Source of the DNA: Clavelina lepadiformis | Lineage: Eukaryota > Chordata > Ascidiacea > Aplousobranchia > Clavelinidae | Length of the DNA stretch: 64,000 bases | Reading direction: 5' to 3' | Assembly (NCBI RefSeq): GCF_947623445.1 | Contig: NC_135247.1 | Span: forward strand, 2,482,501-2,546,500 | Part shown: in pieces, positions 25,001 through 37,543 of the stretch | Numbering within the stretch: the first letter of the stretch is position 1 | Layout of the letters: each line of letters starts with the position of its first letter | Program-made: the position numbers and the translations under genes | The notes under the pieces: model-generated | The model's input: the letters and a program-made list of their open reading frames with translations, nothing else | What the model was told of the DNA's origin: nothing | Database searches by the model: none

Positions 25001-28000
25001 ATCTAGAAACGACATTATGCCTTAAATTCCCAACCTCTGCTTCCTTCATCACTCTTCGCGTATCTCACTTCACCCCATACAACTACCCATATCGTGCTTG
25101 TGGGGCCGATGGAATATATGATTGTTTACATTTACCTCTTGATATATGGGAATTGGGGGTTTTGTTTCCATGGGAACGGTTCGCAGCCCGTTGGATCCAG
25201 ATGGCCCCATCAGTGGGGCTAACGTAACCATTTGTTCGCTTCTGTTTGAATCGGAACGATAAGAATAAGACGGCGGAGTCTAAAGGAAGAAAATTAAGTT
25301 AATGGAGTAGTTATTAGTTATGTAGTTAAGTTAAGTTAAGCTATGTGTGGTAAATGTGAGGGAGGAAAAACTTTTAACGGGATATTTTTGAAATTTTTAC
25401 GAGTAAATGGTTTCATACAAAATTGATTCCCAGTAATTTCTTTAGGTGGTAAAATCTCTTTCCGTCGTAAGGGCCTCTTTGCTTTTACTTGACGAAGTAA
25501 ATTGCCACTAAACAGATTATCTGAAAAACCTCTTTTAAAATTTCGGTTTTAAACGAGTTAAAACACGGCCAGGACGATTTCACGAAGTTCGCTTGAACAG
25601 GTCTCGAGTTAAGTGTTTACGACTTGCTTAAAAGGAGGTGAGAAAATTCTAAATCCTGTTGCGTTCACAGCTTGAACACAAAACCTCAAACGATTACGTA
25701 AATGCACCGATTATTTTCCCTGGTAGGAATATAAGATTTTCGATGACCTATAGCGGTGGTTAATGATTGTCTAAAGCCACACTGTTCAAGATTGGTTCAG
25801 TGTTTGCTTATGCTGTGTGGTACTGTGTGACTGTACAGTGTACCCAGTACAGTACATGGTGGTACGACGACACTGTAAAACATTACGTTGAGTAACCTGC
25901 TTTTCCATATTACGCAAATGCTCTTTGATCTGAAATTCTATACTGATAAGGATTCACAAAATTGCGGGCCGTCAAAATAAATAAAATACCAATAATACAG
26001 ATAATTACGCATGTTTTCTTTAAACACTTTTTAAAGCCGTCTCCAAACATCAAAGCGTTACGTCAATTATTAGATCATGCAAAAGTGGAAAATATTGTAC
26101 AACATGTGCAAGACTTCAAATTCAGTGACGTACTTCAGATTTCGAAATATTACGCGACTCGCTCTCACGTAACCAGTTTGGACAACCAATGAGCAAAGAG
26201 GTCACTGGAGGTGACAAATAAACCGGGCGCTGTGGCCTATTTGGGCGCGTTACCGTAAATTCAAATGATAACCGGCGGTGAGATGACAAGTGTTGTGTTT
26301 CCTTACTGCTTTGTTTATAAATTAACTTGTGCTAAATATGTCGTCGATGTTTATTTGTAAACATTCGAGCGGTGGGCTTTGGTGAATTGGCCTATCAAAG
26401 TGATAAAATTTACGATTCATCACAAACCGGTTTGAATGGAAGTACATTACGTCTTGAATCCCTGCGGGTGCCAGCACTTTAAGCCAACTTTGGAACTTAC
26501 CAAAGTTTTGCGGAGTTTTCTCTGTCTGTAGTAAAGTGCTGCGACGATCACAACCAACAGGGCTATGACACCAGCCAAAGCCCCGATTATAATTGGGATG
26601 CTTCCGTTATTTGTAACATTTTCCGTTGGTCCATCCGGTACTTGTGTTTCTTTATTCCCTGAGTCCTTGATGACGTTGTAGTAGTCGTCATCGTAAGAGT
26701 AATTGTCGGCCACGTTGTTTGCGGCATTTTCTGGAAATGGAAATAAATTGTTTTCAGAAGTGATATCACTTTTTCGGCAGGTAAACCATTCAGTTTCAAG
26801 CCAAGACCAGCCTTGTACAGATAAGACACAAAGCAATCTGCAAAGGGAAAGCAGAGCCGAACATAAACTTGATTATATTTCAATACAAGTAGATACCCAC
26901 AAGTCTTAACATCAAGTATTTAATTCAAACTGAAATAGCAACGACAGTTAGACATATATAGTCTTCTGAAATAGGCGGTGACCTTATGGTTAAAATCGAA
27001 CATTGGTGACTCCGTCAGAATCGAAAGTATTTCAGTACGTTTTTACAAACAATTGAAGCTCACCGTTGTAAAATTCGATTTCACTGATCAACAACCGCTT
27101 TCCATCGATTGTAAAACTGGCTTTGATAAAACGAGCAACGACATTACGTAATGGTATCGTCATCCAACGTGAATTCATCGATTTGACATCAACCTGCGTG
27201 TTAAAGGCGAGACGACTTGCGTCATCATTTTTGGAATAAATTCTTCCGTCAACGCTGTGCTGGATTACAAGCGATGAAAAAATCCTTAAAAAAATATCAA
27301 GAAAATGTAAATTCGCTGTGTTGTTTACTATAAGCCCGGCCTTCAACTGGCCAAGCCCACTTTCATATAAGATAAGATTTCCCTGTGGTAGGGTTAATGG
27401 TTAAAAGTAAAACAGCTTTTAAAGTGCCATGACAACTTTGATAACACAAGAACGTAAACGCTAAACCGGGGTTTCATTTCTTACTGTAAGACTCTCAAAT
27501 ACCTTGCCCCGATGTTCTCATTGATGCCACAATGAACTCGCATTGATGTAAAGTTCTTGAGGTCATCAAAACGAAACGTGATGTCAACGTTGCGATCTTG
27601 TTGTGTATTCTGTGACCAGCCGACGTAATCGTAACCCATCGCATTAGTTTGAAAATGTGACTTTGTCTGTAAAATCAAGAAAATACTTTGACCGGTTACA
27701 ATGACCAGTAAGACAAAATGTTTGACATGGATCGCCAAACTGACCAACACTAACGAAAATGTCAGACAATGATTCTAAACAAAAACAACATGGATAATTG
27801 TGTTTTGGTGATTTCGACTTAAAAACAACTTTACTATAAAAAAGCCCGCAAGAAAGTTAAGTTGAAATCTTTGAAAGCGTTCATGTACCTTGCTCAAGTC
27901 GTCGTCTCCTACAATTCCGTCCGTAAGTTGGCCCAAACCCCTGCTGAAGTAGGGGCTCCTTTTGATCCCGTCGTATGTATCGTCGGAGTACATCGTGGAC

Positions 28001-30751
28001 GGATTCCTTGGAGGGAAAGGGAAGACGTCATCCGGAGCGGTCATCCCGTAAGAGATGAGTCCAGCTACGATGAGGATAAACGTTATAACGTCAAAATACT
28101 TATTGAAAAGAAAGGCAAAAATCATGAGAATAAAGCAACGAAACATGCATTAACTTGTCACTTACAGGTCCAAAGACATCCGTACAGTTCCAGCCTCATA
28201 CAAACAGGTCTGTCCTGATTAGTGGTGGGAACGATCCGAACATACCTGGCGCCCGCCACGCCTGGGCTTAGTACTTGTTGTTTCACTGTATTGGCGTCGG
28301 AATTTCCTTGCAGAGTCTAAACACATCAACCAATTACTTTAGCGTCAAGACATCGACTTGTTAAATGTTCGTTTAGAAGGCTACTAAGTGGATACGGTGG
28401 TATACATATTGGCAGTATGAGTATTGACTAAAATCAACTCACGTCCACCCCCCTGGGATCGGTCCAGTTAAACCAGTTGTTGCCATCGCGTGAATATTTC
28501 ACCTTGTAGCTACGGACGTGTTCCTGTCCCATACCATGAGCATATCTGTTGTAACACTTTATCAGTTAAAGCCCATCCCGGCACCATGCAAGCGGCATGT
28601 TTGATTTTATAACGGTTTTGACTTTGATAGCAAGTTACAATTCAAGACGTGAAAAACCGCGAAAATCTCAATAGAATCTGACCTGCCCTGTGTTGCAATG
28701 CCTGTGACAAAGTAGGAGCTTGACAGCTTGACTTGAATATGTTCATCCTCCTTATTAGCCTGGATCGGGTTTCTTGGACACCATGCCCCGTCGCCTTCGT
28801 CTCGTCGCAAACTAAAATAATCGTTTCTTAAATTTTTAAATTTTTCTTACAAAAATGAGGATATTGCAGCGGCCTTCATTAAATTTTTACCAATAATTTC
28901 ATTCCACAATAATTTATACTAAAATCAGTATAATGCTGCATATAAGTATTATAACCTTGAACACGAAATGCTAATTTAGACAACATAGTAAAGCATTAAG
29001 CGGTGATTAAGGCTCTAAGATTTGCTTTGATCCAGGATTAGCGCACTAACAAAAACTATTTGGTTTTTAAATTCAATGGAATAAAGTAATGCTAATGGCG
29101 TTAATCCAGGAATTTTGTTAAGCTATGCTGGAGTGTATTAAAATGTTCCAAATATGACAACAGTGAACATAATGCAAACCAACAGTACATGTGTACAGTA
29201 TTAGTAAATCAATGCGGGTTGATTAGAAATAAGCAATTATTCTAAAACGTGGTTTGTAATCTCTGGGAATTAACAACTTCAAGTTTTACGCAGCTGAAAC
29301 AACAAACTGGCCACCATTTAACGAACAGAACTTGCAATGTCAAGTTGGAACGGTGCAACACTGGACTCATTACACGACTCAGTCACATGGCAAAAAACTG
29401 TCAACTTACCGGGCGTACTGTGGGCCGGTACCGGCGGCGTAAAATGACGTTACCGTTATTGAAGAATCTGGTATACGTTTGTCTTCCATTCCAAGAGGAT
29501 GACGACATGCTGAAAGGTAAAAATAGACATCATGTAAATAATCGTGTTGGGCGTACACTGTGTACTTTGAGTCAACCACAAGCCGCCAGTTTTTTGCTCT
29601 CATTCGCATTTATTCTTGACTTTGACGATGACCTGTTTCCGCAAAAAGTAATTTACCAGAAAGTGCGAAATTATTTTCACGGCGACTTTTCAATAAATCC
29701 TACGCATCATGTTTTCGGGCGCAATTATAAACAAACAGATACGCCGGGAAAGAATAAACCAAGTCTTCGCGACGAGTTTAAAACTAAACAAACCCAGTTG
29801 TGCAAGCAAGGTGTCATAATAAAGAAATTTACAATGATCGATACGAGTCATGCCAACATGTTATTATTATCTCGACAGTCAGTACAATGATCTCAAACGT
29901 TGTCTTTGCTCTTGTGCAAAAGACGCGTGTGCGTAAAAAGTCGTGTGGTTTTGTGTTGACCGACGTTCACGTAGGTAATAATTACACCAACGTGGACTCC
30001 GCGTAATTATTTGCCGACAAAACCCTCTGACGTTCTTAACCATTACGTCATCGCAATAGATTAAAGGTTAGTAGTTAACACCAAAGTATAGAACTTGAAA
30101 AACTATAGCACGGATAAATCTAAATTCTAAAATGTGTCGCTACCAGCGAAGGTAATTTAATCAAGTTCCTGCAGTTACAAGGTATGTAGCATGTGCACAG
30201 CGCAAGTACACGATTTACAGCACCTCGTTAGTGCAATTATTTTTAGTTATTCATGTCATGCGTAACTAAGTCTGAAAAAATCACTGTTTGTTTTTGCTAC
30301 ATCGGACACCCGTTGTGTTTAATTGCTGCTTTTGACGGATTATGACAAAATCCACCGTTTAAAGACGTCCTAGCAGGATTTCAACAAATATAAATAAATA
30401 AAAAACGTTTGGTTTTTTAATGTGCTTATATTCTTAATGAGGTTATGCATTTTAACAAATTCTGACCTACCTAAAATCACCGGCAAAATATCGTAACTTC
30501 TATATATGATGATTTAATATTTAAGCGACAACAATACCTATGACATTTTGACTCAAATTACAACCTTAGCCGGGTCAGTATTTATCGAATATAATAAGCA
30601 CAAATCTCCAGCGTAACTGAATCGTGTGATTCATACCTTCGTCTACTTGTGGCGAGGCCAAATGCAACCACGCTGTAAACAGAAGAAAGTTCAGCAAACC
30701 GTAGCGACGTTTAGCCGGAAAAACGCCTTTGTGAGAGGTGTACCGGCTCAT
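22041..30751 (-). CDS. DDR: Discoidin domain receptor tyrosine kinase (collagen receptor), 19 exons, 979 aa
   Basis: Exons (complement): 30637-30751, 29410-29509, 28683-28811, 28443-28545, 28166-28316, 27889-28064, 27485-27666, 27064-27284, 26501-26730, 25136-25279, 24891-25002, 24633-24739, 24156-24315, 23768-23912, 23541-23621, 23223-23414, 22852-23086, 22470-22619, 22041-22247; sum 2940 nt, one frame. The signal peptide is followed by a discoidin domain (about residues 40-200; [31 protein letters not shown]), a DS-like domain (to about 392), a transmembrane helix (about 437-460), and a long Pro/Tyr-rich juxtamembrane region (PPPPY, NNIYAVP). The kinase has [12 protein letters not shown] (Lys about 708), HRDLATRN (Asp about 810), DFG (about 828) and activation-loop YQSDYYR, as in DDR1/2. 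Family role: slow autophosphorylation on binding collagen. Beyond the kinase is a Pro-rich tail ([13 protein letters not shown]) that vertebrate DDRs lack. The start is 4 nt after an acceptor. Confidence 0.97.
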
Positions 30752-30755
30752 AGCA

Positions 30756-30757
30756 CT
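30756..30757 (-). promoter_or_regulatory. 3' splice acceptor 4 nt before the DDR ATG (cis 5'UTR intron or trans-splice site)
   Basis: On the minus strand GATTTTTCAG is followed by TGCT and then the DDR ATG. The spacing equals that of the protocadherin and the alpha-like GABA-A gene. The upstream exon, if cis-spliced, cannot be located. Confidence 0.6.
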
Positions 30758-33700
30758 GAAAAATCCTTTATCTGGTTCACAGATCTTCACAAATAACCGA
30801 CCACATTCAGTCAGTATGATAAAACGTTTCTTCTTCCGAGTTAGAATTGACCAGCACAAATTCTTTGCAGCCTAGTCACCTAGATTAAAGTTTAACTACG
30901 CAACCATCATCGCAACATCGAGAAACTAGCACAGTAAACATAACAGAGTCATAAATGTCTGTAAGAACAAAAGTAAATGAAGGGCCGAGCCTTTATTCCA
31001 ATTTTACTGTTCGACGTCGTTAGAAAATTAAAAGAGCGACGAAAACGCTTTGATTTGATGACTTGTAGTTACCAGGGTTGAATTGAGATGTCACCTTCAT
31101 CTGACCTTTAAGATTCAGGTGATTCTGATTACAACAGTAACTGGTACATTATGCTGTAGTTCATTGTCACTGATACTAACACTGCATACAGTAACAGCAC
31201 AACTGATAACAGTGAAGAATTTATCGACATTCCAGCACCGGAAATGTCTGTACGGCCATTATATATGACGACGTACCTTATCTTGTAGATGTAATATACC
31301 ATATGCAGGCTACGCTGTACTACAGTCGTATATTATGTATATTATAGTTGTTACATACCTGCACATTTTGATACGCAACTACAGAGTTTCTACCGCTTTC
31401 AAACCTGCTAACTCACACGCAATTCAAATTAGCAGGAACGAAAGACACTGCCTGCTGGCCCGATGATGGCAAGAATCCCTGCATAGCTCATCTAATCACG
31501 GCGCTCAAGTGCTTCGCCCGTGGTAAATTATCGCGGCGTGAAAAGGAAGTGTTTGCTAACGGTGACGCTGGGAGTGAGAGTAAATGTTTAAAAAATTTCT
31601 TATAAAGCGCCCAATCCTGGTAAAAATCAGGTGACCGGCATGGAGAGAAACTTGACATACAGATACCACTAATCCGCGGAAATAGGCCCTCTGCACTGAA
31701 AGCAACCAAGCTAAATATTATCAGATCGACTACTGGTGCTGCGTGCAGCCCGGTGTAAAGTCAGAACCTAGGAACTGGAATAGGAGCTACTGCTGTTGAA
31801 AGCACACGTATTTTCCTCTGTCTATTTTGCTTTGATATTTGACGTGATAACGCAAACAATGAAATCTCTCAGCGCCACAATAACACGGCAGCACAACACT
31901 ATAACTGGTCTCTCACAAATAAAACAAGTCGATACATTTTCCCTATGAGCTGGCAATAGCGCTTTTTTCTACTGTGCAGGCGCTTACTTGCGTTTTGAAA
32001 GCGTGAGAGCGTGAGATCGACGAAGACTAGTTATCAGAAAATGTGTTAGGAAGGAAACTTCTTTTGTTCGTTGAAGTCTGTGTACAAGCGCACGGGCCAA
32101 ACAAATCAAACTGTTTAGTGGGTTTCACAAAAAGCTAGTTACGGCTGATCAAATAAATGAAACAATTGTGTAAAAAAACAATTTTTCCTTAAAATACTTT
32201 CAGTGAAAGTGACTGAATGTCGTTTTGCAAAACCCCAGCGCCTCAAACTGAGCGAAATCGAATTTTTTACATTTCGTTGAAAAACTGAAATCCACAGTTT
32301 GGCAAAGTGTATGACAATATATTTACCTTAGTATATTACAGCTTGTTGTAGGCTACTTTACTGCTTACAAAAAGCTATACTTGCCCGAACCGCATTTTCT
32401 ACTTTCGCAAAGGGGAGTGTGGGAGACACGTTTTTACCACTACGTCAGCAAACGATAAGATATCTATATTTCCCAGAAGCATTCGACTGCAAATATTAAG
32501 TATGTAATACGTCACTTGTAATTGATATAACCTGTCAAACTAACGAGTTCTATTCAACATCGGTGTAAATCTAAAAACACCTTTGAAACAGGCCAACGTT
32601 TTGGTCTTACTGTACAGATATATAACAGGGTTTAAACGTCAAATCTTCAACGTTACTCCGCAAACGTTTCATGCCGCCCACTTCAAAGAGTAGTTTCAGG
32701 TGTTAATTACTTGTTTGCAGAGATATCTTGTTACGGCTACAAACGTAGCGACAAACCTTATTAACCTCAAGTCACTCAACGTGCACTGATTGTTTACCGA
32801 GGTTGCCGGGAAAGATGGTGTCGTCAAAGGTTTTGTCGCTTTTCGCTACTTCCGGAACTTTACTGCAGCCGGTAGCCTATATGCTTTGTTCCGCCGAAAA
32901 CAAAAACAATGCACCTGTTATATAATCCCCTAAAACTACACAAATAACTAACAGTAGGCTATCTTCCAGTTTAGTGAATGACACATGTTCCATTATTGTT
33001 GAGCTGAGCGCTTTGACAGGTTTTGTCAGTGTGTGCTGTAAGTGGTTCTTGTATGCAGCGGCAGTGACGTTGCCTTTACATTAAAACCTTATGTGGCTAC
33101 GATTCCTGGAACGAATTTCAAGCTTGTTTTTTATTGACATAAGCGCGGATATAATTCAAATATGACAAGTATAAGACAAGGCATTGTACATACAATGGGT
33201 ACCTAATCGAGTGTCAAGAAATCTCATTGTGGATTTCAAACAGAGTTTGTCAGTAACAATCTCCTGCCATGTAATCTTATAAAGCGCATGGAGTAGGGAA
33301 CTAGCAATGTAATCAAATTGCTCAAAAGGAACTTAAAACCGGTTTCAAACGGTCTCAATCAGTTGGCCTTCGCCCTATTGATGCGTTTATCCTCTTATAA
33401 GTCTTTTCTTATTATGTTATTATGTTAAACTCTTTATCGCTTGCTTAGTATGAGTGAGAGCTCTAATAGTTACGTCACTTTAAGACGAAAGTGTCGCAGC
33501 TTTGTCTTGTAATGAATCTCGCAGGTGACATCTTGGGAAAAGTTTCACATGTGCTGGCTGGACACATAATAATCAAATGGGACGCTACGTCAGCATTTTG
33601 CCTGGCTCTGCGGCACGGGAGGTGGATAATATGCTTGAACTGGCAGACAAACTGCAACGAAATGTCGCCATAATATTGCTGGGAGTGTCTGACAAACCAG

Positions 33701-36700
33701 TATCAACAGCAAAAGGCAGATTTCATTGCTGAAATATGATTGAATCTATAACATTGCTGTTTTCGGGAAATTCGACCACAAAAATATAATCGCTTATGAC
33801 TTATAACTCTGCTGTAAGTATCCATATGAAATGAAACCCATAAAATAACTTGAATTTCTCAGTGAGTCAGAGAACATCTAAAGTCAGAGCTTCAGTAAAA
33901 CGCCACTTGAATATGTTTTGAGCACAGTCGGTTGTGTAAATAGAGATAATTACAGGTTTAAAATAAATTTCATACATTTATAGACGTCGAAACATTACGC
34001 TTAGAAAATTTCGAAATCATTTTCAAATGTCAGGAATGTCAATCAGCATTTCTTGGGCAATTAAACTCGTTGTCATACGATTTGGACGTTTATTATATTG
34101 GCCCGTAGTCGTTTTAAAGCATAATAAGCATGAATGTAGAAATTACGACCAAGACGGACGAAGGTAATGTGCGTTGATTTTATGCGTGAAAATTACTATA
34201 CCCACATTTCGGTTATAATTACATTTAATAAACGGCGGCAAAATGGCACGCGAAAAGCATAAAACAGTACAACACTTATAAAACCCAGCGATTAGGAACG
34301 TCCATAAAGTAACCCCATAAAAGGACTGAAATTTTGATGAAAGCACGCAAGAGACTTTAAATACTTCTATTAGGGTGAAGTTACCAACAGGTAGTCGCAC
34401 GCGTATTTTTTATTGTTTTACGTATCCGCCCACCTATTTTGTTGAAATGGGTTCATAAATCGTAAAATCTAAATTACATTCAAGATTTCTTTTAAAAATT
34501 GCTGATTTACATTTTCTTTTGAGGAAAGTAAAATAAAAGGCAATAAATAGGGTTTACGATGATATTTTGCGTAATTTCGTACGTTTCGCACGACCTATTA
34601 AGCTAATTAATAAGTTTTACGATATGATATTGACTTATTATCATGAGCACTGTTTTAGAAGGAATACAGTAGCCCTTCTAAAGTTAAAAAATCTAAAATT
34701 CGAAAGCTAATACAGTAACATGACATATGTCCGTAAAAAAAACAAAGCAAATGTGATTTGAGCACAAAAGCACAATTTCACGGCCGACACAGCTTGATAT
34801 GAAATTTCATTAAAAGCTTATTTGAACTGAATATAATTTCCCGCAGACGGGCTTAGAAAAACAGGACATTACTCTATTATAATGCTTTGTTTAAAATGTA
34901 TCTGATACGATATCCTGCTGATACGAAAACCAGCTGAAAGCTATTAAACAGCAATGCAATATCTGTTATTGATATATCTGAAACCGATATCGCAAGTTAT
35001 ATTTATATTTTCGATTAGGGTCGAATCTATTTAATGACATTTTATTGATTTGGCGAGATTCCAATATTTGCATGACACCCAGTGGGATATTTGATGAAGC
35101 TGTGGCAGGCTGGTGTCAAAAAAAACGACACATTTTCGTGCACGTGCTATTTGAATAAGGGATAACTAGAGACGAACGACAACAGGGGGCTACGGTCAGA
35201 GATAAAGAAGATGTCGTCGCGAGGTCACCAAACCAAGATAAAGCGACCATGGATACATAGATCAAGGGCGAAAATTTTTATTTGTTCCCACCAACGAAAA
35301 CTGTTGACGCAAAAGCAGTGAAATGAGAATCAAGAATTAACTTCGAATCGAAATGAATTTAAAATAAAACGAAAATAACGTCCTCCTTGGTCCACCAGTG
35401 ATTCGCTTGATGTTCCAAGTTCAATAAATTTACCAGTATTATTGATCAAGACAAACAATTTAAGAAAATCAAAAAAAATTCTTACCTTACATGTTTTTGT
35501 GAGGTAAACGTAACCATAACGACAAGAATTTGCTTACGTCATTAATGAAGTAACCCCTCAAACCGATCAAGGACACAATAACTTTTTTGTTGGATATTAA
35601 CTTATGACACAATCATCACACCAAGGCCCTATAAACTTGGGCCCAGCGTGTCCAAAAGCATCATCTTCACAACGGAGACTGATCATACCATAATGATCAT
35701 CAACCATTAACACCGTCACGTATATAGCGGCAATACAGCATTAAAAGTACGCATAGTCATGGGAATAATGTATTTCAGAGGCAACGTCGCAAGCTTGGTT
35801 AAGTCATAGCATGATGTTCCAGACATGCGGACACTTGTATAAGCTGAACAGGCATTCTCGGGGGGCTTTTTGATTCCAACGCAGCTGCCATGAACCGCGA
35901 TCACCGAACACAGCGATGTCTGAAGCAAGCACGTGTTTTGTAATAAAAGCAGATAAGCAACTTCTTCTGTCAGCAATTGTTTGTGCAAACGTCGGCCGCA
36001 CAATTGCGTTATGTTGCGATAGGTTTTTTTAAGGTTTAGTTTTTAGCGGCCACAGCAATGCCATGTTTTGAATTGGTTGAATTCGGTCGGCGCGCTTACG
36101 TGACAAGGTACGGGCCCACACATGCACTGACGATCATTTTGGAAGTCAAGAAAAGAAACTTGACGATCGAAACAGAATTCATATAAAGAACAGCTTGTAA
36201 CAGAACAACTTCTAGTTCTAATTCTGACTTTCACTGTGATTTCATGTGTGAAGTAGTAAACTTTTGCGTCGTCTAGCGGACAGAAATTTTATTGGAATTG
36301 AACTGGGGCTGTAATCTATTAGCTATTATACATGTACATAGTGCTTACATTTGTGTTTTACCTCTAATCTTTTTACCATATAACTTCAACTTTTTTGTAT
36401 TGACGTATTAAAAAAACATCAACTCTTTAGTGTCTCACCAGTTGACGATGATTGATGTCGATTTACTTTTAAAATTTCTACATCAAAGTAATAACAAACA
36501 TTTACTACCAAATGACATAACACTAGCGGCAAACGCGAACAGCTATTTTGAAATAAGATGCCTGCAGAGGTGAGCAGTCGGTACTTTGAAAGTATCGACG
36601 GCAACGGTACCGGTACTTGGCAAAAAACGGTTCCGGTATTCGATATTATTTTAAAAAAGTAGTTCGGTACTTTGTCGGTACTCGGTACCGGTACTTTTTA

Positions 36701-37543
36701 TGTAAAAGATGCTGCTTCAAATGCAAGATTTGCCGCTATTATGCCCCCGGTAAAGGTTATTCCAGGTCAAAACATAAGTGACGTTGCTCGTTTGAAATTT
36801 TACTTGACTTTTCTAGATTAATAAAAACCAATAGATGCTAAAATTAGTATTAAAGATTAATTAACGTGTATTTTTGAAAACATACTTGTTAAAATTTTGA
36901 AATTATCATGTGAAAAGTACCGAGTACCGGGACCGACGGAAATTTCTTGAAAAAATTAATTTGGTAGAGAGATTCGGTAGTTTTTTTTGCAAAAGTACCG
37001 ACGGTACCGGTATCGGTACAGAAAAAGTACCGTGGTACAGTAATTCGGTACTGCCCGCTACCTCACTGGTCTTGTTTATAGAAAATTTATCACAAAAATA
37101 CAAGTCATTTTGGTTAAGCCAGTAAGCTCAAAGATCAATTAGACATATATTACGGTATAAGAAACAATTTTCAACTTATAGGAAAGTGTACAATGATATT
37201 CTTTACAAAGCACAAGTGCTGTTACTTGTTTTGCTTTGAGTTCAAGTTTTTGAGAAAACTGCACTAATGTAAGTCTGTCATTAAAAACGTTGAAACATGA
37301 TCAACCTCTTCCAGAAGGTTGATCAGTATTATACTTTCCTCCATGCTGTCGCCGCGCGGTGGTTGTCCAGAAGTTTGCGCCCGTGAAGTGGCGCTAGTAT
37401 TGCACAGCAGGGTTGACATTATTGATTGTGACAGCTGAAGTAGCATGACTGGCTAGCCTGGAAGAAATTTGAAAAACAAGAAAAACAACGCAAAAGAGAA
37501 AAGAACCTTTGCTTCTTCATCGCAAAAACAAACGTGATTTGAA
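30758..37543. other. Gene-poor spacer between DDR and the GABA-A pair
   Basis: About 6.8 kb with no supported exon on either strand. Open frames are short (at most about 95 codons) with no domain or splice context. It contains the fold-back element at 36565-37068. The remaining sequence is AT-rich and otherwise featureless by eye; DDR promoter and enhancer sequences are expected in its left part. The frame at 37264-37446 (minus) lies just past the beta-like stop codon and is probably its 3' untranslated region. Confidence 0.6.
36565..37068. mobile_element. Fold-back, non-autonomous hAT-like MITE relic
   Basis: The left part reads CAGAGGTGAGCAGTCGGTAC and continues with many GGTACCGGTAC and CGGTACTTT units. 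The right part, read on the other strand, starts CAGTGAGGTAGCGGGCAGTACC and continues with the same units in the same order (CGGTACTTTTT, ACCGGTACCG, GGTACTTTTGCAAAAAA, TACTCGGTACTTTT). The two arms of roughly 150 bp therefore form an imperfect long inverted repeat around a central spacer of about 200 bp without coding capacity. CAG-type termini recall hAT elements, but no matching 8-bp target duplication was found, so the ends may be eroded or slightly misplaced. Confidence 0.6.

Noticed and set aside
29249-29890. 213-codon plus-strand open frame
   Set aside because: It is antisense to DDR exon 29410-29509 and runs into its introns; no domain and no splice context.
36557-37076. 8-bp target-site duplication flanking the fold-back element
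   Set aside because: The flanking octamers (GATGCCTG and GTCTTGTT) do not match.
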